Below are positions 1 through 8,440 of a stretch of 64,000 nt of DNA, in pieces. The notes beneath the pieces are model-generated. The model ran no database searches, was not told the DNA's origin, and was given only the letters and a program-made list of their open reading frames with translations. The DNA lies in assembly GCF_022234545.1 (NCBI RefSeq), contig NZ_JAIEUI010000013.1:1-64000 (forward strand), in the 5' to 3' direction. The translations under genes were made by a program, and so were the position numbers. Positions within the stretch are counted from its first letter, which is position 1; the number at the start of each line of letters is the position of its first letter. Origin of the DNA: Paenibacillus piscarius. Its GTDB lineage: Bacteria > Bacillota > Bacilli > Paenibacillales > Paenibacillaceae.

Positions 1-29
1 AATACTAATCGGTCGAGGGCTTATCCAAC
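1..29 (+). rRNA. 23S rRNA, 3' end (partial)
   Basis: The first bases match the conserved 3' terminus of Firmicute 23S rRNA (ACTAATACTAATCGGTCGAG-type end). Only the tail is inside the window; the rest of the rRNA operon lies upstream. The exact 3' end is uncertain by a few bases. The 5S gene follows about 120 bp downstream, as is usual. Confidence 0.85.
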
Positions 30-152
30 ATCTAATTCGCAGATTCGTTTCGGATTCAGTTTTCAGGCGATTGAGCCTGTACGCAACGAAATTCATTCAC
101 ACAGTCGTGATGAACCGAATTTCTAGCGGCAGCGTCTGTTTCACAGACGCAT

Positions 153-270
153 GTTTGGTGGCGATAGCGGAGGGGTTCCACGCGTACCCATCCCGAACAC
201 GACCGTTAAGCCCTCCAGCGCCGATGGTACTTGGACCGAAGGGTCCTGGGAGAGTAGGACGCCGCCAAGC
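153..270 (+). rRNA. 5S rRNA
   Basis: About 118 nt starting GTTTGGTGGCGATAGCGGAG. It contains the conserved CCCATCCCGAACACG block and ends with a segment (GGACGCCGCCAAGC) pairing with the 5' end. This is the last rRNA of the operon whose 23S tail opens the window, and it is followed at once by an intrinsic terminator. Ends are placed by pairing and may be off by 1-2 nt. Confidence 0.95.
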
Positions 271-275
271 ACATG

Positions 276-310
276 AGACCACTGTTGATCACTCGACAGT
301 GGTCTTTTTG
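276..310 (+). terminator. Intrinsic terminator after the rRNA operon
   Basis: Arms AGACCACTGT (276-285) and ACAGTGGTCT (296-305) form a perfect 10-bp stem with a 10-nt loop, followed by TTTTT. It sits 6 nt past the 5S gene. Confidence 0.9.
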
Positions 311-672
311 CATGAATGGGCAATACGGATCGTGTGCTGGGGGATGGCGGGCGGCGGGCCAAATAAGCAGGGGGGCAGGTTCGACGGAAATAGTTGGATT
401 TTCGCCACTTGCTGGTGAGGAACCCGCTGATGTTGGGACAGTAGTTGGAAAAACAGCACCTAATTCTTTCGATTTCAGCCAAAGTAGTGATATAGCGCGG
501 GAGTAGATGCAGTTTTTCCAATTATTTCAGCCGTTCCCTCCAAAACACGCAAAATAAGATACGTTATTCCAACTGCTATGAAGTAAGGTTGTAATAATTA
601 TTGAGGTTTCTCTTGTAATGTCCTCATATATTTGATATAATATATTTTGTTGTCGCGAGATTAATTGTTTAT
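311..672. other. Gene-free spacer with degenerate repeat
   Basis: No convincing gene: the short reading frames lack ribosome sites and recognisable sequence. The words AGTTGGATTTTCGC (from 392) and AGTTGGAAAAACAGCA (443-458) are 51 nt apart, and TGCAGTTTTTCCAATT (508-523) is a near inverted copy of the second. This looks like a decayed member of the 51-nt-period hairpin repeats seen elsewhere in the window. Confidence 0.4.
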
Positions 673-674
673 AT

Positions 675-749
675 GGCCCGTTGGTCAAGGGGTTAAGACA
701 CCTCCCTTTCACGGAGGTAACATGGGTTCGAATCCCATACGGGTCACCA
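675..749 (+). tRNA. tRNA-Glu (TTC)
   Basis: Full cloverleaf with encoded CCA. The anticodon stem CCTCC/GGAGG encloses CTTTCAC, giving anticodon TTC. The T-arm has GGTTCGAATCC, and acceptor GGCCCGT pairs with ACGGGTC. First of six tRNAs downstream of the rRNA operon. Confidence 0.96.
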
Positions 750-838
750 TTTATGGGATGAGAACTCCCAGGGTTCGTTGGAATTATAGTTGTGTATTTC
801 ATCGATATGTGTTATGATCATTAAGTTGCTTCTTCCAT

Positions 839-914
839 GGAGGCTTAGCTCAGCTGGGAGAGCATCTGCCTTACAAGCAGAGGGTCGGGGGTTCGAACCC
901 CTCAGCCTCCACCA
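839..914 (+). tRNA. tRNA-Val (TAC)
   Basis: Cloverleaf with encoded CCA. Acceptor GGAGGCT pairs with AGCCTCC. The anticodon loop CTTACAA gives TAC between TCTGC and GCAGA. The T-loop is GGTTCGAACC-like. Confidence 0.96.
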
Positions 915-954
915 TGCAGACTTTGCAAGGCAATAAGAGAATATTTATTACTGA

Positions 955-1028
<74 letters not shown>

Positions 1029-1043
1029 TTAACCTTTTACTTT

Positions 1044-1121
1044 GGAACCGTGGTGTAGTTGGCCTAACATGCCTGCCTGTCACGCAGGAGATCGCGGGTT
1101 CGAATCCCGTCGGTTCCGCCA
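1044..1121 (+). tRNA. tRNA-Asp (GTC)
   Basis: Acceptor GGAACCG pairs with CGGTTCC. The anticodon loop CTGTCAC lies between CCTGC and GCAGG, giving GTC. CCA is encoded. Confidence 0.96.
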
Positions 1122-1175
1122 TTCTTAGTTGCTTCGGGGATGAGAATCCCAAATAAGTTGTATTACATACCGTAT

Positions 1176-1250
1176 GCGGACGTGGCTCAGCGGTAGAGCA
1201 TCGCCTTGCCAAGGCGAGGGTCGCGGGTTCGATTCCCGTCGTCCGCTCCA
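1176..1250 (+). tRNA. tRNA-Gly (GCC)
   Basis: Acceptor GCGGACG pairs with CGTCCGC. The anticodon loop is TTGCCAA between CGCC-type arms, giving GCC. CCA is encoded. Confidence 0.96.
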
Positions 1251-1256
1251 TAATTT

Positions 1257-1330
1257 GCGCCCTTAGCTCAGCTGGATAGAGCGTTTGACTACGAATCAAA
1301 AGGTCAGGAGTTCGAATCTCTTAGGGCGCG
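1257..1330 (+). tRNA. tRNA-Arg (ACG)
   Basis: Acceptor GCGCCCT pairs with AGGGCGC, discriminator G. The anticodon loop CTACGAA lies between TTGA and TCAA, giving ACG. CCA is not encoded. Last tRNA of the cluster; a terminator follows 9 nt later. Confidence 0.95.
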
Positions 1331-1338
1331 CTAATTAA

Positions 1339-1385
1339 ACAGACTTGAAGTTACTCTTAGAGTAATTTCAAGTCTGTTTTTTGTT
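1339..1385 (+). terminator. Intrinsic terminator after the tRNA cluster
   Basis: A long near-perfect stem pairs ACAGACTTGAAgTTACTC with GAGTAATTTCAAGTCTGT around TTA, followed by TTTTTTG. Confidence 0.9.
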
Positions 1386-1395
1386 GCATAGGAAA

Positions 1396-1700
1396 TCTGA
1401 TCGAAAAACCGACTACATTGGGACTGGATGCGTCACGTGGAGCAAATGTAATCGAAAAACCGACTACAATGGGATCGGGGTGCGACACGTGGACCGAATG
1501 TAATCGAAAAACCGACTACATTGGGACAGGATGCGTCACATGGAGCAAATGTAATCGAAAAATCGACTACAATGGGATCAGGGTGCGCCACGTGGAGCAA
1601 ATGTAATCGAAAAACCGACTACAATGGGATCGGGGTGCGACACGTGGACCGAATGTAATCGAAAAACCGACTACATTGGGACTGGATGCGTCACGTGGCT
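1396..1700. repeat. Array of six ~51-nt hairpin repeats
   Basis: Six units share the core TGTAATCGAAAAACCGACTACA. The TCGAAAAA element recurs at 1401, 1452, 1504, 1555, 1607 and 1659, so spacing is 51-52 nt. Inter-core segments come in two alternating versions: GGGACTGGATGCGTCACGTG-type and GGGATCGGGGTGCGACACGTG-type. Each core folds as an 8-bp stem with a 6-nt loop. One pair is A.C on this strand but would be G.U in a transcript of the other strand. The first unit has a decayed left arm. No CRISPR-like unique spacers are present. Reading frames through it are repeat artefacts. Confidence 0.85.
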
Positions 1701-1774
1701 TCATGCAAGCGAACAGAACGCGATGAGCACCAGTCCCCTTCATTCAAAGGGGTGATGTTACTCTTCATCAGCCA

Positions 1775-2539
1775 CTATGCACCATACAACACCGATACCT
1801 GATAGTGATTCAGAAACTCCATCCATTCCTCCGAAGGCTTGCGGTCGGTCACAATGTAATCGACCTTATCAAAGCTGAACAGCTTGATGAAGGCGATACG
1901 GTCAAATTTGGAGGAGTCGACGAGCAGGACCACTTTGCTGGCCTGTTTCTGCATCAGGATCTTAAGCTCGCTCTCCTCCTCATTGGAATCACTGAGTCCT
2001 CCGGTCATGGAAATGCCTTTACAGCTGAACAGAGCCACATCCACATTATACTTCTGAATCGTCTGAGAAGCCGTAGGGCCCACGAAGGAGCTGGTCTCAG
2101 GCCCCAGTGTGCCGCCGGTGGAAATCAGCTTATGGCCGGAATGCTGGAATTCGGAGAGTACGGCCAGGGAGTTGGTGATAATCGTCAGATTGTGCTTGGA
2201 CTCTGTAATTCGGCGCAATGCCTCAAAAGCCGTTGTACTCGTATCCGTCATCAGGCTGTCCCCGTCATTCATCAGTTCCAGCACATTGCCGGCGATCACG
2301 CCTTTGGCCTCCAGGTTGACCTGGTGTCTGACCACATACGAGGGGTCTTCATTGGTGTGCGCATTGAGTATGGCACCGCCGTAGTTTTTTTTGGCCAGCC
2401 CCTCTTTATCAAGCTTATCCAGATCCCGCCGGATGGTCTCCTCCGATACCTGGAACTTCTGCGCCAGATCGGCCACATGTACTTTTTTATGCCTGTAGAG
2501 CTCATTAATAATCAGATCCCGCCGTTCGAATGCCTTCAT
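1775..2539 (-). CDS. DeoR/GlpR-family transcriptional regulator of the fucose operon
   Basis: A 254-residue protein of normal DeoR-family length. The N-terminal winged helix-turn-helix covers roughly residues 5-57 (signature RRDLIINELY, then VSEETIRRDLDKLDKEG). The remainder is the sugar-phosphate isomerase-like sensor domain, with TNSLAVLSE and STGGTLGPET segments typical of DeoR sensors. It is transcribed divergently from the fucose genes 187 bp away. Regulators of this family usually repress the neighbouring sugar operon and release DNA on binding a phosphorylated sugar; L-fuculose-1-phosphate is the likely inducer here, by inference. Start ATG at 2539. Confidence 0.85.
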   Translation of the reverse strand: MKAFERRDLIINELYRHKKVHVADLAQKFQVSEETIRRDLDKLDKEGLAKKNYGGAILNAHTNEDPSYVVRHQVNLEAKGVIAGNVLELMNDGDSLMTDTSTTAFEALRRITESKHNLTIITNSLAVLSEFQHSGHKLISTGGTLGPETSSFVGPTASQTIQKYNVDVALFSCKGISMTGGLSDSNEEESELKILMQKQASKVVLLVDSSKFDRIAFIKLFSFDKVDYIVTDRKPSEEWMEFLNHYQVSVLYGA

Positions 2540-2562
2540 GACTTAATCCCCTATCCTTATTT

Positions 2563-2607
2563 ATCACGTTAATCCCACATCTCCTCTTGATAATATCACA
2601 TTAATCC
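2563..2607. promoter_or_regulatory. Candidate DeoR operator: two direct repeats
   Basis: ATCACgTTAATCC (2563-2575) and ATCACaTTAATCC (2595-2607) are near-identical 13-mers whose starts are 32 bp apart (about three helical turns), between the regulator gene and the fucI promoter. An imperfect inverted repeat CCACA..TGTGG (2606-2631) overlaps the second copy. The placement fits a repressor site serving both divergent genes. Assignment to the DeoR protein is inference. Confidence 0.45.
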
Positions 2608-2638
2608 ACAAAAACATATTATTTTATGTGGAATGTTG

Positions 2639-2667
2639 TTGACTTTAGACAATATCAAATCTATTAT
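2639..2667 (+). promoter_or_regulatory. Sigma-A type promoter of the fucose operon
   Basis: The -35 is TTGACT (2639-2644) and the -10 is TATTAT (2662-2667), separated by 17 bp. It is about 60 bp upstream of the fucI start and immediately downstream of the candidate operator repeats. Confidence 0.7.
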
Positions 2668-2726
2668 TAACATGAATTAAGCTTATTCGGCACTTTTGCA
2701 TGATTATATTTTGAGGAGGAACAGCA

Positions 2727-4493
2727 GTGGCAGCAAATTATCCGAAGATTGGCATCCGTCCCACCATTGATGGAAGAAGACGCGGTGTCCGCGAATCACT
2801 GGAAGCCCAGACGATGGGGATGGCGCAGCGTGTAGCTCAATTTCTCGAAGAAAAGCTTTGTTATCCGGATGGTTCTCCGGTACAGTGTATCATCGCTGAT
2901 TCTACAATCGGTGGTGTCAAGGAAGCGGCAGCCGCCGCGCAAAAGTTCAAAGGCGAAAATGTGGGTGTATCGATTACGGTGACTCCGTGCTGGTGTTACG
3001 GTTCTGAGACGATGGATATGGATGCCACGATTCCTCATGCGGTGTGGGGCTTCAACGGGACGGAGCGTCCGGGTGCGGTATATCTGGCAGCAGTTTTGTC
3101 TGCTTACGCGCAAAAGGGCATTCCGGCCTTCGGAATTTACGGAGAAGATGTTCAGGATTCAGGCAGTGAAGAGATTCCGGCGGATGTGCAGTCCAAGCTG
3201 CTGCAGTTTGCAAAGTCTGCGATGGCGGTGGCTCTGATGAAAGGCAAATCTTATCTGTCGATGGGCTCTGTCTCGATGGGGATTGCCGGCTCAATTGTGA
3301 ACGAACAGTTCTTCCAGGATTATCTTGGCATGCGCAATGAGTATATTGATATGTCTGAGTACGTGCGCCGGTTCGAGGAAGAAATCTATGATCAAGAGGA
3401 ATTTGCGAAAGCGCTCTCCTGGGTGAAGGAGAATTGCAGAATCGGAGCAGATAATAACCCGCAGCATCTGCAGATCAGCGACACCGAGAAGGAACAGCAA
3501 TGGGAGACTTGTGTCAAAATGACGCTCATTGCGCGCGATCTCATGGTTGGCAATCCGAAGCTGGCGGAGCTGGGCTTCGAGGAGGAAGCGAACGGGCACA
3601 ATGCGCTTGTCGGCGGCTTCCAGGGCCAGCGGCAGTGGACGGATCATTTTCCGAACGGGGATTTCATGGAGACCATTCTCAACTCATCCTTCGATTGGAA
3701 CGGAAGACGCGCCCCGTATATCGTAGCAACGGAAAATGACAGCCTGAACGGAGTCACGATGCTGTTCAATTACCTGCTTACGAATACAGCGCAGATCTTC
3801 GCGGATGTACGGACGTACTGGAGCCCTGCTGCGGTGGAGCGTGTAACCGGCTATAAGCTGGAAGGGCAAGCAGCGAACGGGCTGCTGCATCTGATTAACT
3901 CAGGCTCTGCGGCGCTGGACGGCACAGGGGAGCAGCAAATTGACGGTAAGCCGGCGATCAAGCCGTTCTGGGAGATTACGGACGAGGAGGCCAAGGAGTG
4001 TGTGGCGCAAACACAGTTCCGCCCTGCTTCACAGGAATATTTCCGCGGGGGCGGCTTCTCGACTGATTACTTAACCAAAGGCGGAATGCCGGTAACGATG
4101 GCCCGGCTTAATCTGGTAAAGGGACTTGGCCCGGTGCTGCAGCTGGTGGAAGGATTTACGGTAGACCTGCCTGAAGCTGTGCACAAGACGCTGGATGAGC
4201 GGACCGATCCGACCTGGCCAACCACCTGGTTTGCGCCCAAGCTGACGAATGAGGGATCTTTCCAAAGTGTATATGATGTCATGAATAACTGGGGAGCCAA
4301 CCACGGGGCCATCAGCTACGGGCATATTGGTGCCGATCTGATTACACTGGCCTCGATTCTGCGGATTCCGGTCAGTATGCATAATGTGGAGGAAGCACGT
4401 ATTTTCAGACCGCGGGTGTGGTCGTTATTCGGCACAGCTGATCTGGAGAGTGCGGACTATAGAGCCTGCCAGAACTTCGGGCCGCTCTATTAA
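2727..4493 (+). CDS. fucI: L-fucose isomerase
   Basis: A 588-residue cytoplasmic enzyme that converts L-fucose to L-fuculose, close to the ~590 residues of E. coli FucI. It opens with KIGIRPTIDGRRRGVRES, a family signature. The three metal ligands known from E. coli FucI (Glu, Asp, His) can be placed at E336 (in VATENDSL), D360 (in IFADVRTYW) and H526 (in GANHGAISYGH). Start is GTG after an AGGAGG-type ribosome site. It is the first gene of a four-gene operon; the kinase follows 16 bp later. Confidence 0.95.
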   Translation: MAANYPKIGIRPTIDGRRRGVRESLEAQTMGMAQRVAQFLEEKLCYPDGSPVQCIIADSTIGGVKEAAAAAQKFKGENVGVSITVTPCWCYGSETMDMDATIPHAVWGFNGTERPGAVYLAAVLSAYAQKGIPAFGIYGEDVQDSGSEEIPADVQSKLLQFAKSAMAVALMKGKSYLSMGSVSMGIAGSIVNEQFFQDYLGMRNEYIDMSEYVRRFEEEIYDQEEFAKALSWVKENCRIGADNNPQHLQISDTEKEQQWETCVKMTLIARDLMVGNPKLAELGFEEEANGHNALVGGFQGQRQWTDHFPNGDFMETILNSSFDWNGRRAPYIVATENDSLNGVTMLFNYLLTNTAQIFADVRTYWSPAAVERVTGYKLEGQAANGLLHLINSGSAALDGTGEQQIDGKPAIKPFWEITDEEAKECVAQTQFRPASQEYFRGGGFSTDYLTKGGMPVTMARLNLVKGLGPVLQLVEGFTVDLPEAVHKTLDERTDPTWPTTWFAPKLTNEGSFQSVYDVMNNWGANHGAISYGHIGADLITLASILRIPVSMHNVEEARIFRPRVWSLFGTADLESADYRACQNFGPLY

Positions 4494-4521
4494 AACTCAA
4501 AGTTAGCAGGTGCGACAATCT

Positions 4522-5964
4522 ATGGGGAGAGTCATAAAGCTATTGGCGATGGATCTGGGAGCCAGCTCCGGCAGAGTGATGCTGGGCAGCTACGACGGTG
4601 AGCGCATCGCAGTGGAGGAAATTCACCGCTTCCCGAACCAGCCGGTACAGCTGCAGGGACATTTGTATTGGGATGTGCTGCGGCTGTTTCATGAAATGAA
4701 GCAGGGGATACGCAAAGCGGTTAAGAGGCACGGCTCTATTGTGTCACTTAGCGTGGATACCTGGGGCGTGGATTACGGGTTCATTGACCGTGGCGGCCAG
4801 CTGCTGTATTCACCGCATCATTACCGGGACCAGAGAACGGAGGCCAGGGAAGCAGCCCTGGAAGCGCTGCTTCCCAAGGAAGAGCAGTTTCGGCTTACCG
4901 GCAATCAACCGGCCAGGATTAATACGGTGTACCAGCTGTATGCCGATCTTCAGGCCAGTCCATGGATCAGGGAGACGGCGGACAAAATGCTGATGATGCC
5001 TGACCTGTTCCACTATCTGTTCTCCGGGGCGGCGGCGGCAGAGCAGACGATCTGGAGTACAGGCGGTCTGCTCACCGAGGATTCGGCACAGCCTTCGGTG
5101 GAGGTGCTGAACCGGCTGGACCTTCCGGCTGAACTGATTCCGCAGCTTGTCCCGGCAGGAACTGTGGCGGGTACACTGCTGCCTGCTCTGCAAGAGGAGC
5201 TGGGTACCGGCCCGCTTAAGGTCATTGCAGGAGCTTCGCATGATACAGCTTCAGCGGTTGCTTCCATTCCCTATCTATCCGGGCAGGGGCAGGATGCCGC
5301 TTTTATCAGCTGCGGAACGTGGTCGCTGGTCGGGATGGAAAGTGAACGGCCGGTAATAACGGATCAGGCCCGTGAGTTCGGATTCACCAATGAAGCCTGC
5401 TTCGGCGGCACTAACCGTGTACTGAAGAATATCACCGGGCTGTGGCTTCTACAGGAAAGTCAAAGGGGCTGGGCGGAAGCAGGAGAGCCGGTCTCCCATC
5501 AGGAGGCGGTGGAGCTTGCCCGGAGTATCATGAGGACCGGGTATACAGCACCAACGATTGATCCGAACGATGAGTTGTTCAGTACACCCGGTGACATGCC
5601 GGGATGTATCGCAGTGTATTGTGGCCGCACCGGGCAACCGGCGCCGCAGAGCAAGGCAGAGTTGATTCTGACCATCCTCAGCAGCCTGGCCGCCTCTTAC
5701 GCCAAGACGATCAGAGAGCTGGAGCAGCTGACCGGAAGAACCATCCGCACGGTTCATATGGTTGGCGGAGGCATTCAGAATGAGCTTCTGTGCCAGCTTA
5801 CAGCAGATGCCTCAGGCAAGGAGGTTGCCGCAGGGCCTGTAGAGGCCAGTGCCATCGGCAATATTGCTGTCCAATTGGCGGCATTGGGTGAAGTAGAGGC
5901 TTCGGGGATCAGAGAGCTTGTTGCGCGTTCTTATGCTTTTACCCGTCATTATCCAGGCTCATAA
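4522..5964 (+). CDS. FGGY-family sugar kinase (rhamnulokinase-like), probable L-fuculokinase
   Basis: About 480 residues. The N-terminal phosphate-binding motif LLAMDLGASSGRVMLG and the body (SVDTWGVDYGF, FISCGTWSLVG, VHMVGGGIQNELLCQL) are those of the rhamnulokinase branch of the FGGY family. By position between fucI and fucA it should phosphorylate L-fuculose to L-fuculose-1-phosphate; rhamnulokinases are known to accept related ketoses. No rhamnose genes are nearby. A GTG at 4510 would add four residues; ATG 4522 is chosen because the conserved region begins directly after it. The kinase class is firm, the substrate inferred. Confidence 0.85.
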   Translation: MGRVIKLLAMDLGASSGRVMLGSYDGERIAVEEIHRFPNQPVQLQGHLYWDVLRLFHEMKQGIRKAVKRHGSIVSLSVDTWGVDYGFIDRGGQLLYSPHHYRDQRTEAREAALEALLPKEEQFRLTGNQPARINTVYQLYADLQASPWIRETADKMLMMPDLFHYLFSGAAAAEQTIWSTGGLLTEDSAQPSVEVLNRLDLPAELIPQLVPAGTVAGTLLPALQEELGTGPLKVIAGASHDTASAVASIPYLSGQGQDAAFISCGTWSLVGMESERPVITDQAREFGFTNEACFGGTNRVLKNITGLWLLQESQRGWAEAGEPVSHQEAVELARSIMRTGYTAPTIDPNDELFSTPGDMPGCIAVYCGRTGQPAPQSKAELILTILSSLAASYAKTIRELEQLTGRTIRTVHMVGGGIQNELLCQLTADASGKEVAAGPVEASAIGNIAVQLAALGEVEASGIRELVARSYAFTRHYPGS

Positions 5965-5989
5965 AATATATTTAGGATAGGAGATTTCC

Positions 5990-6640
5990 ATGAATAACTA
6001 TGAACAGGAGCTGCGTGAGCAGATCTGCGACATCGGCCGGAATCTGTTTAACAAGGACTTCATTGCCGCTAATGACGGTAATATCTCGGCACGGCTGTCG
6101 GAGACAGAAATTCTGGCCTCACCGACTGGAGTCAGCAAAGGGTATCTGAAGCCGCATATGCTCGTAAGAGTGAACCTGCAAGGCGAAATCATTGAAGCTG
6201 CCGAAGGGTACCGGCCTTCGACCGAAGTTAAGATGCACCTTAGAATTTATAATGAGCTGCCGGAAATGAACGGTGTAGTGCATGCTCATCCGCCGTATGC
6301 GACCGCTTTTGCCATCAAGGGTGAGCCGCTGGACAAAATGATGATGCCCGAATCGGTCATCGCCATGGGAGATATTCCGCTCGCCGCGTACGGCACACCA
6401 TCTACAGAAGAGGTTCCCGATTCGCTGATTCCTTTTCTGGGCAAAAAAACAGCCGTCCTGCTGGAAAGCCACGGTGCGCTGACCTGGGGCAAGGATGTCA
6501 TGAGCGCCTATATGAACATGGAACGGCTGGAGTATACGGCGAAGCTGACTTTTATTACCCGGATGATTAACGGCGAGCGGGAGCTGCCCCAGAACCGGAT
6601 TGATGAGCTTGTTGCGCTGAGATCGTTCTATGGAATGTAG
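5990..6640 (+). CDS. fucA: L-fuculose-1-phosphate aldolase (class II)
   Basis: A 216-residue protein that splits L-fuculose-1-phosphate into dihydroxyacetone phosphate and L-lactaldehyde. Conserved elements are NDGNISAR near the N-terminus, the catalytic Glu (E79 in STEVKMH), and the zinc ligands H98 and H100 (VVHAHPPY) and H161 (LESHGALTWG), matching E73, H92, H94 and H155 of E. coli FucA. Preceded by a good ribosome site (GGATAGGAGA). It lies 25 bp after the kinase and 21 bp before fucU. Confidence 0.94.
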   Translation: MNNYEQELREQICDIGRNLFNKDFIAANDGNISARLSETEILASPTGVSKGYLKPHMLVRVNLQGEIIEAAEGYRPSTEVKMHLRIYNELPEMNGVVHAHPPYATAFAIKGEPLDKMMMPESVIAMGDIPLAAYGTPSTEEVPDSLIPFLGKKTAVLLESHGALTWGKDVMSAYMNMERLEYTAKLTFITRMINGERELPQNRIDELVALRSFYGM

Positions 6641-6661
6641 TCCTGCGCCGGGAGGAATAAC

Positions 6662-7099
6662 ATGCTGAAGAAGATACCTAAGCTGCTGTCGCCCGAGCTG
6701 GTCTGCGTACTGATGGAGATGGGCCACGGGGATGAGCTGGTGCTGGCGGATGGCAATTTCCCAGGTCATGCCCTGCATACAAGAGTGATCCGGTACGATG
6801 GAGTAGGCATTCCTGCGCTGCTTGACGCGATTCTGGAGCTGTTCCCGCTCGATCATTATGCACCCCATCAGGCGGCATTCATGGCGGTAGTGGATGGCGA
6901 TCCTACAGTGCCGGAGATCTGGTCAACGTATGAGGCTATTCTGGCGAAGCATGACGGGAAGGCTGCGGTTCAATTGGAGGAGCGCTTTGCTTTTTATAAC
7001 CGTTCCAGGGAGAGTTATGCCATTGTCGTTACCGGGGAAGAAGCTCTGTACGGCAATGTGATCATCAAGAAGGGTGTCGTCAAACCGGGAGACCGCTGA
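6662..7099 (+). CDS. fucU: L-fucose mutarotase (RbsD/FucU family)
   Basis: A 145-residue RbsD/FucU-family protein that interconverts alpha and beta anomers of L-fucose, feeding the isomerase. Family signatures: GHGDELVLADGNFP at residues ~20-34, and YGNVIIKKGVV at the C-terminus. Last gene of the fucose operon and followed by a terminator. No fucose permease is present in the operon, so uptake must come from elsewhere. Confidence 0.93.
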   Translation: MLKKIPKLLSPELVCVLMEMGHGDELVLADGNFPGHALHTRVIRYDGVGIPALLDAILELFPLDHYAPHQAAFMAVVDGDPTVPEIWSTYEAILAKHDGKAAVQLEERFAFYNRSRESYAIVVTGEEALYGNVIIKKGVVKPGDR

Positions 7100-7150
7100 A
7101 GGATTGGCGGGCGGGTACGGTTAGGGGAACCGGGTGTGGATAGCGTTGAC

Positions 7151-7190
7151 AAGGAGAGGCTGCAGCAGAGATGCTGGCCTCCTTTTTTTG
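7151..7190 (+). terminator. Intrinsic terminator of the fucose operon
   Basis: Outer arms AAGGAGaGGC and GGCCTCCTT enclose a perfect inner hairpin CAGCA-GAGA-TGCTG, followed by seven T residues. Confidence 0.85.
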
Positions 7191-7277
7191 TGCGGATGAT
7201 CATCTCTGGACTTATGAACAGGCTGAAGAGTATGCTTGTTGCAGAGAAGTAGGCACAGCCGTAAAGGAGATCTAGCG

Positions 7278-8288
7278 ATGAACCAACAACAGTCTATGAA
7301 ACCGATCAAGTTCCCCGCCGGATTCTGGACGGGATTAGAGCAATTGGGCATAGCCCCTCAGGATGTCGCCCGGCAGGCCGGTCTGCCGCTGACCATAATT
7401 ACACAGGTAAAAGTTAGCGCTGCAGAATACTTCGCACTTTGGCAGGCCTACTCGGATCTCATAGGGGATATTGCCCGTGGAATCATTGGGCTTGTGACCG
7501 CCTTTGAAACGTCACAGTATCCGCCGGATGCCCTGGCCACTTACCATGCCCGCGATTACCGTGATGCCCTTAACCGGATGGCCAGATACAAACAAATGTG
7601 TCCCCCTGAGAGATTGCTTATTACGGAAAAAGGGGAAGAATGCACTATCGAGCTGCAGTGGCAGGAGACGGAGGAGCCGGGTCCTGCTGTACTTACCGGC
7701 ATTACACTGGCCTATCTGCTGGAGCTGGGGCGGAGAGGGACGGGCCAGACTTTGACTGCATTAGGAGCGGAGTTTACACAGCCAATGGGGGATGAGGAGG
7801 CGCTGGAGCGGTATTTCGGCTGCCCGGTCCGGACCGGTGCTGCGAAGAACAGGCTCATTCTGCGGCGCAGAGACCTGGATCTGCCTTTTGTAACGTATAA
7901 CGCAGAGCTGCTGGAATTGTTGACCCCTGTGTTAGAGCGGACACTTGATGAACAGGCTGGCCGCCGCTCTTTTACCGGGACCGTGAAATGGATCATTAAA
8001 CAAAGCCTGATGGGCGGGCGTTATGATATTCAGACTGTAGCCAGAGAGCTGAAACTGAGTGAGCGGACGTTGCAGCGGCGGCTGACGGATGAGGGTACAA
8101 GCTTCAAACAGCTGCTGGCCCAGGCCAGGCATGAGCAGGCAAAGGCTTATCTGGCTGACCCTCTGCTGGACATTCACGAAGTGGCTTGCCTGGTCGGATA
8201 TGAGGATCAGAATTCATTCTACCGGGCCTTCCGGAGCTGGGAGGGGGATACGCCTGCACATTGGCGTGCGGAGCACGCAGGCTTTTAG
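7278..8288 (+). CDS. AraC-family regulator with N-terminal ligand-binding domain
   Basis: 336 residues. Start ATG 7278 follows AAAGGAGAT; an upstream in-frame ATG lacks a ribosome site. The N-terminal ~200 residues resemble the 'arabinose-binding' domain found in OruR/ArgR-like AraC proteins (two-layer fold, GLPLTIITQVKVSAAEYFALWQA start). The C-terminal ~100 residues form the double helix-turn-helix (VARELKLSERTLQRRL, then IHEVACLVGYEDQNSFYRAF). Such regulators usually control an adjacent metabolic gene; the dehydrogenase gene 150 bp downstream is the obvious candidate. The ligand is unknown. Confidence 0.85.
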   Translation: MNQQQSMKPIKFPAGFWTGLEQLGIAPQDVARQAGLPLTIITQVKVSAAEYFALWQAYSDLIGDIARGIIGLVTAFETSQYPPDALATYHARDYRDALNRMARYKQMCPPERLLITEKGEECTIELQWQETEEPGPAVLTGITLAYLLELGRRGTGQTLTALGAEFTQPMGDEEALERYFGCPVRTGAAKNRLILRRRDLDLPFVTYNAELLELLTPVLERTLDEQAGRRSFTGTVKWIIKQSLMGGRYDIQTVARELKLSERTLQRRLTDEGTSFKQLLAQARHEQAKAYLADPLLDIHEVACLVGYEDQNSFYRAFRSWEGDTPAHWRAEHAGF

Positions 8289-8370
8289 ACGACGAATGAA
8301 TCCCTATAATGTGGCGTGTTCTGCAAGAAGATTGGCACGGTAAGCTAGTTACCCGGGAGACCTGGAGAGG

Positions 8371-8419
8371 TATTATAGTTCCAGCAGGAACGCAAGCACA
8401 CTCTTGTGGTTCTATAATA
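8371..8419. promoter_or_regulatory. Inverted repeat upstream of the dehydrogenase gene
   Basis: TATTATAG (8371-8378) and CTATAATA (8412-8419) are exact inverted copies, with a partial extension through CCA/TGG. They lie just upstream of the SDR gene. This could be an operator or looped regulator site for the preceding AraC protein. Speculative. Confidence 0.3.
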
Positions 8420-8440
8420 CATCAATAGGAGACATGCATA

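Noticed and set aside
71..521. Protein frames over and beside the 5S rRNA
   Set aside because: They cover an rRNA gene and its terminator and have no ribosome sites or recognisable sequence.
1396..1700. CRISPR-like array
   Set aside because: The segments between repeats are themselves repeated (two alternating types), the core is a self-contained hairpin, and no cas genes are present.
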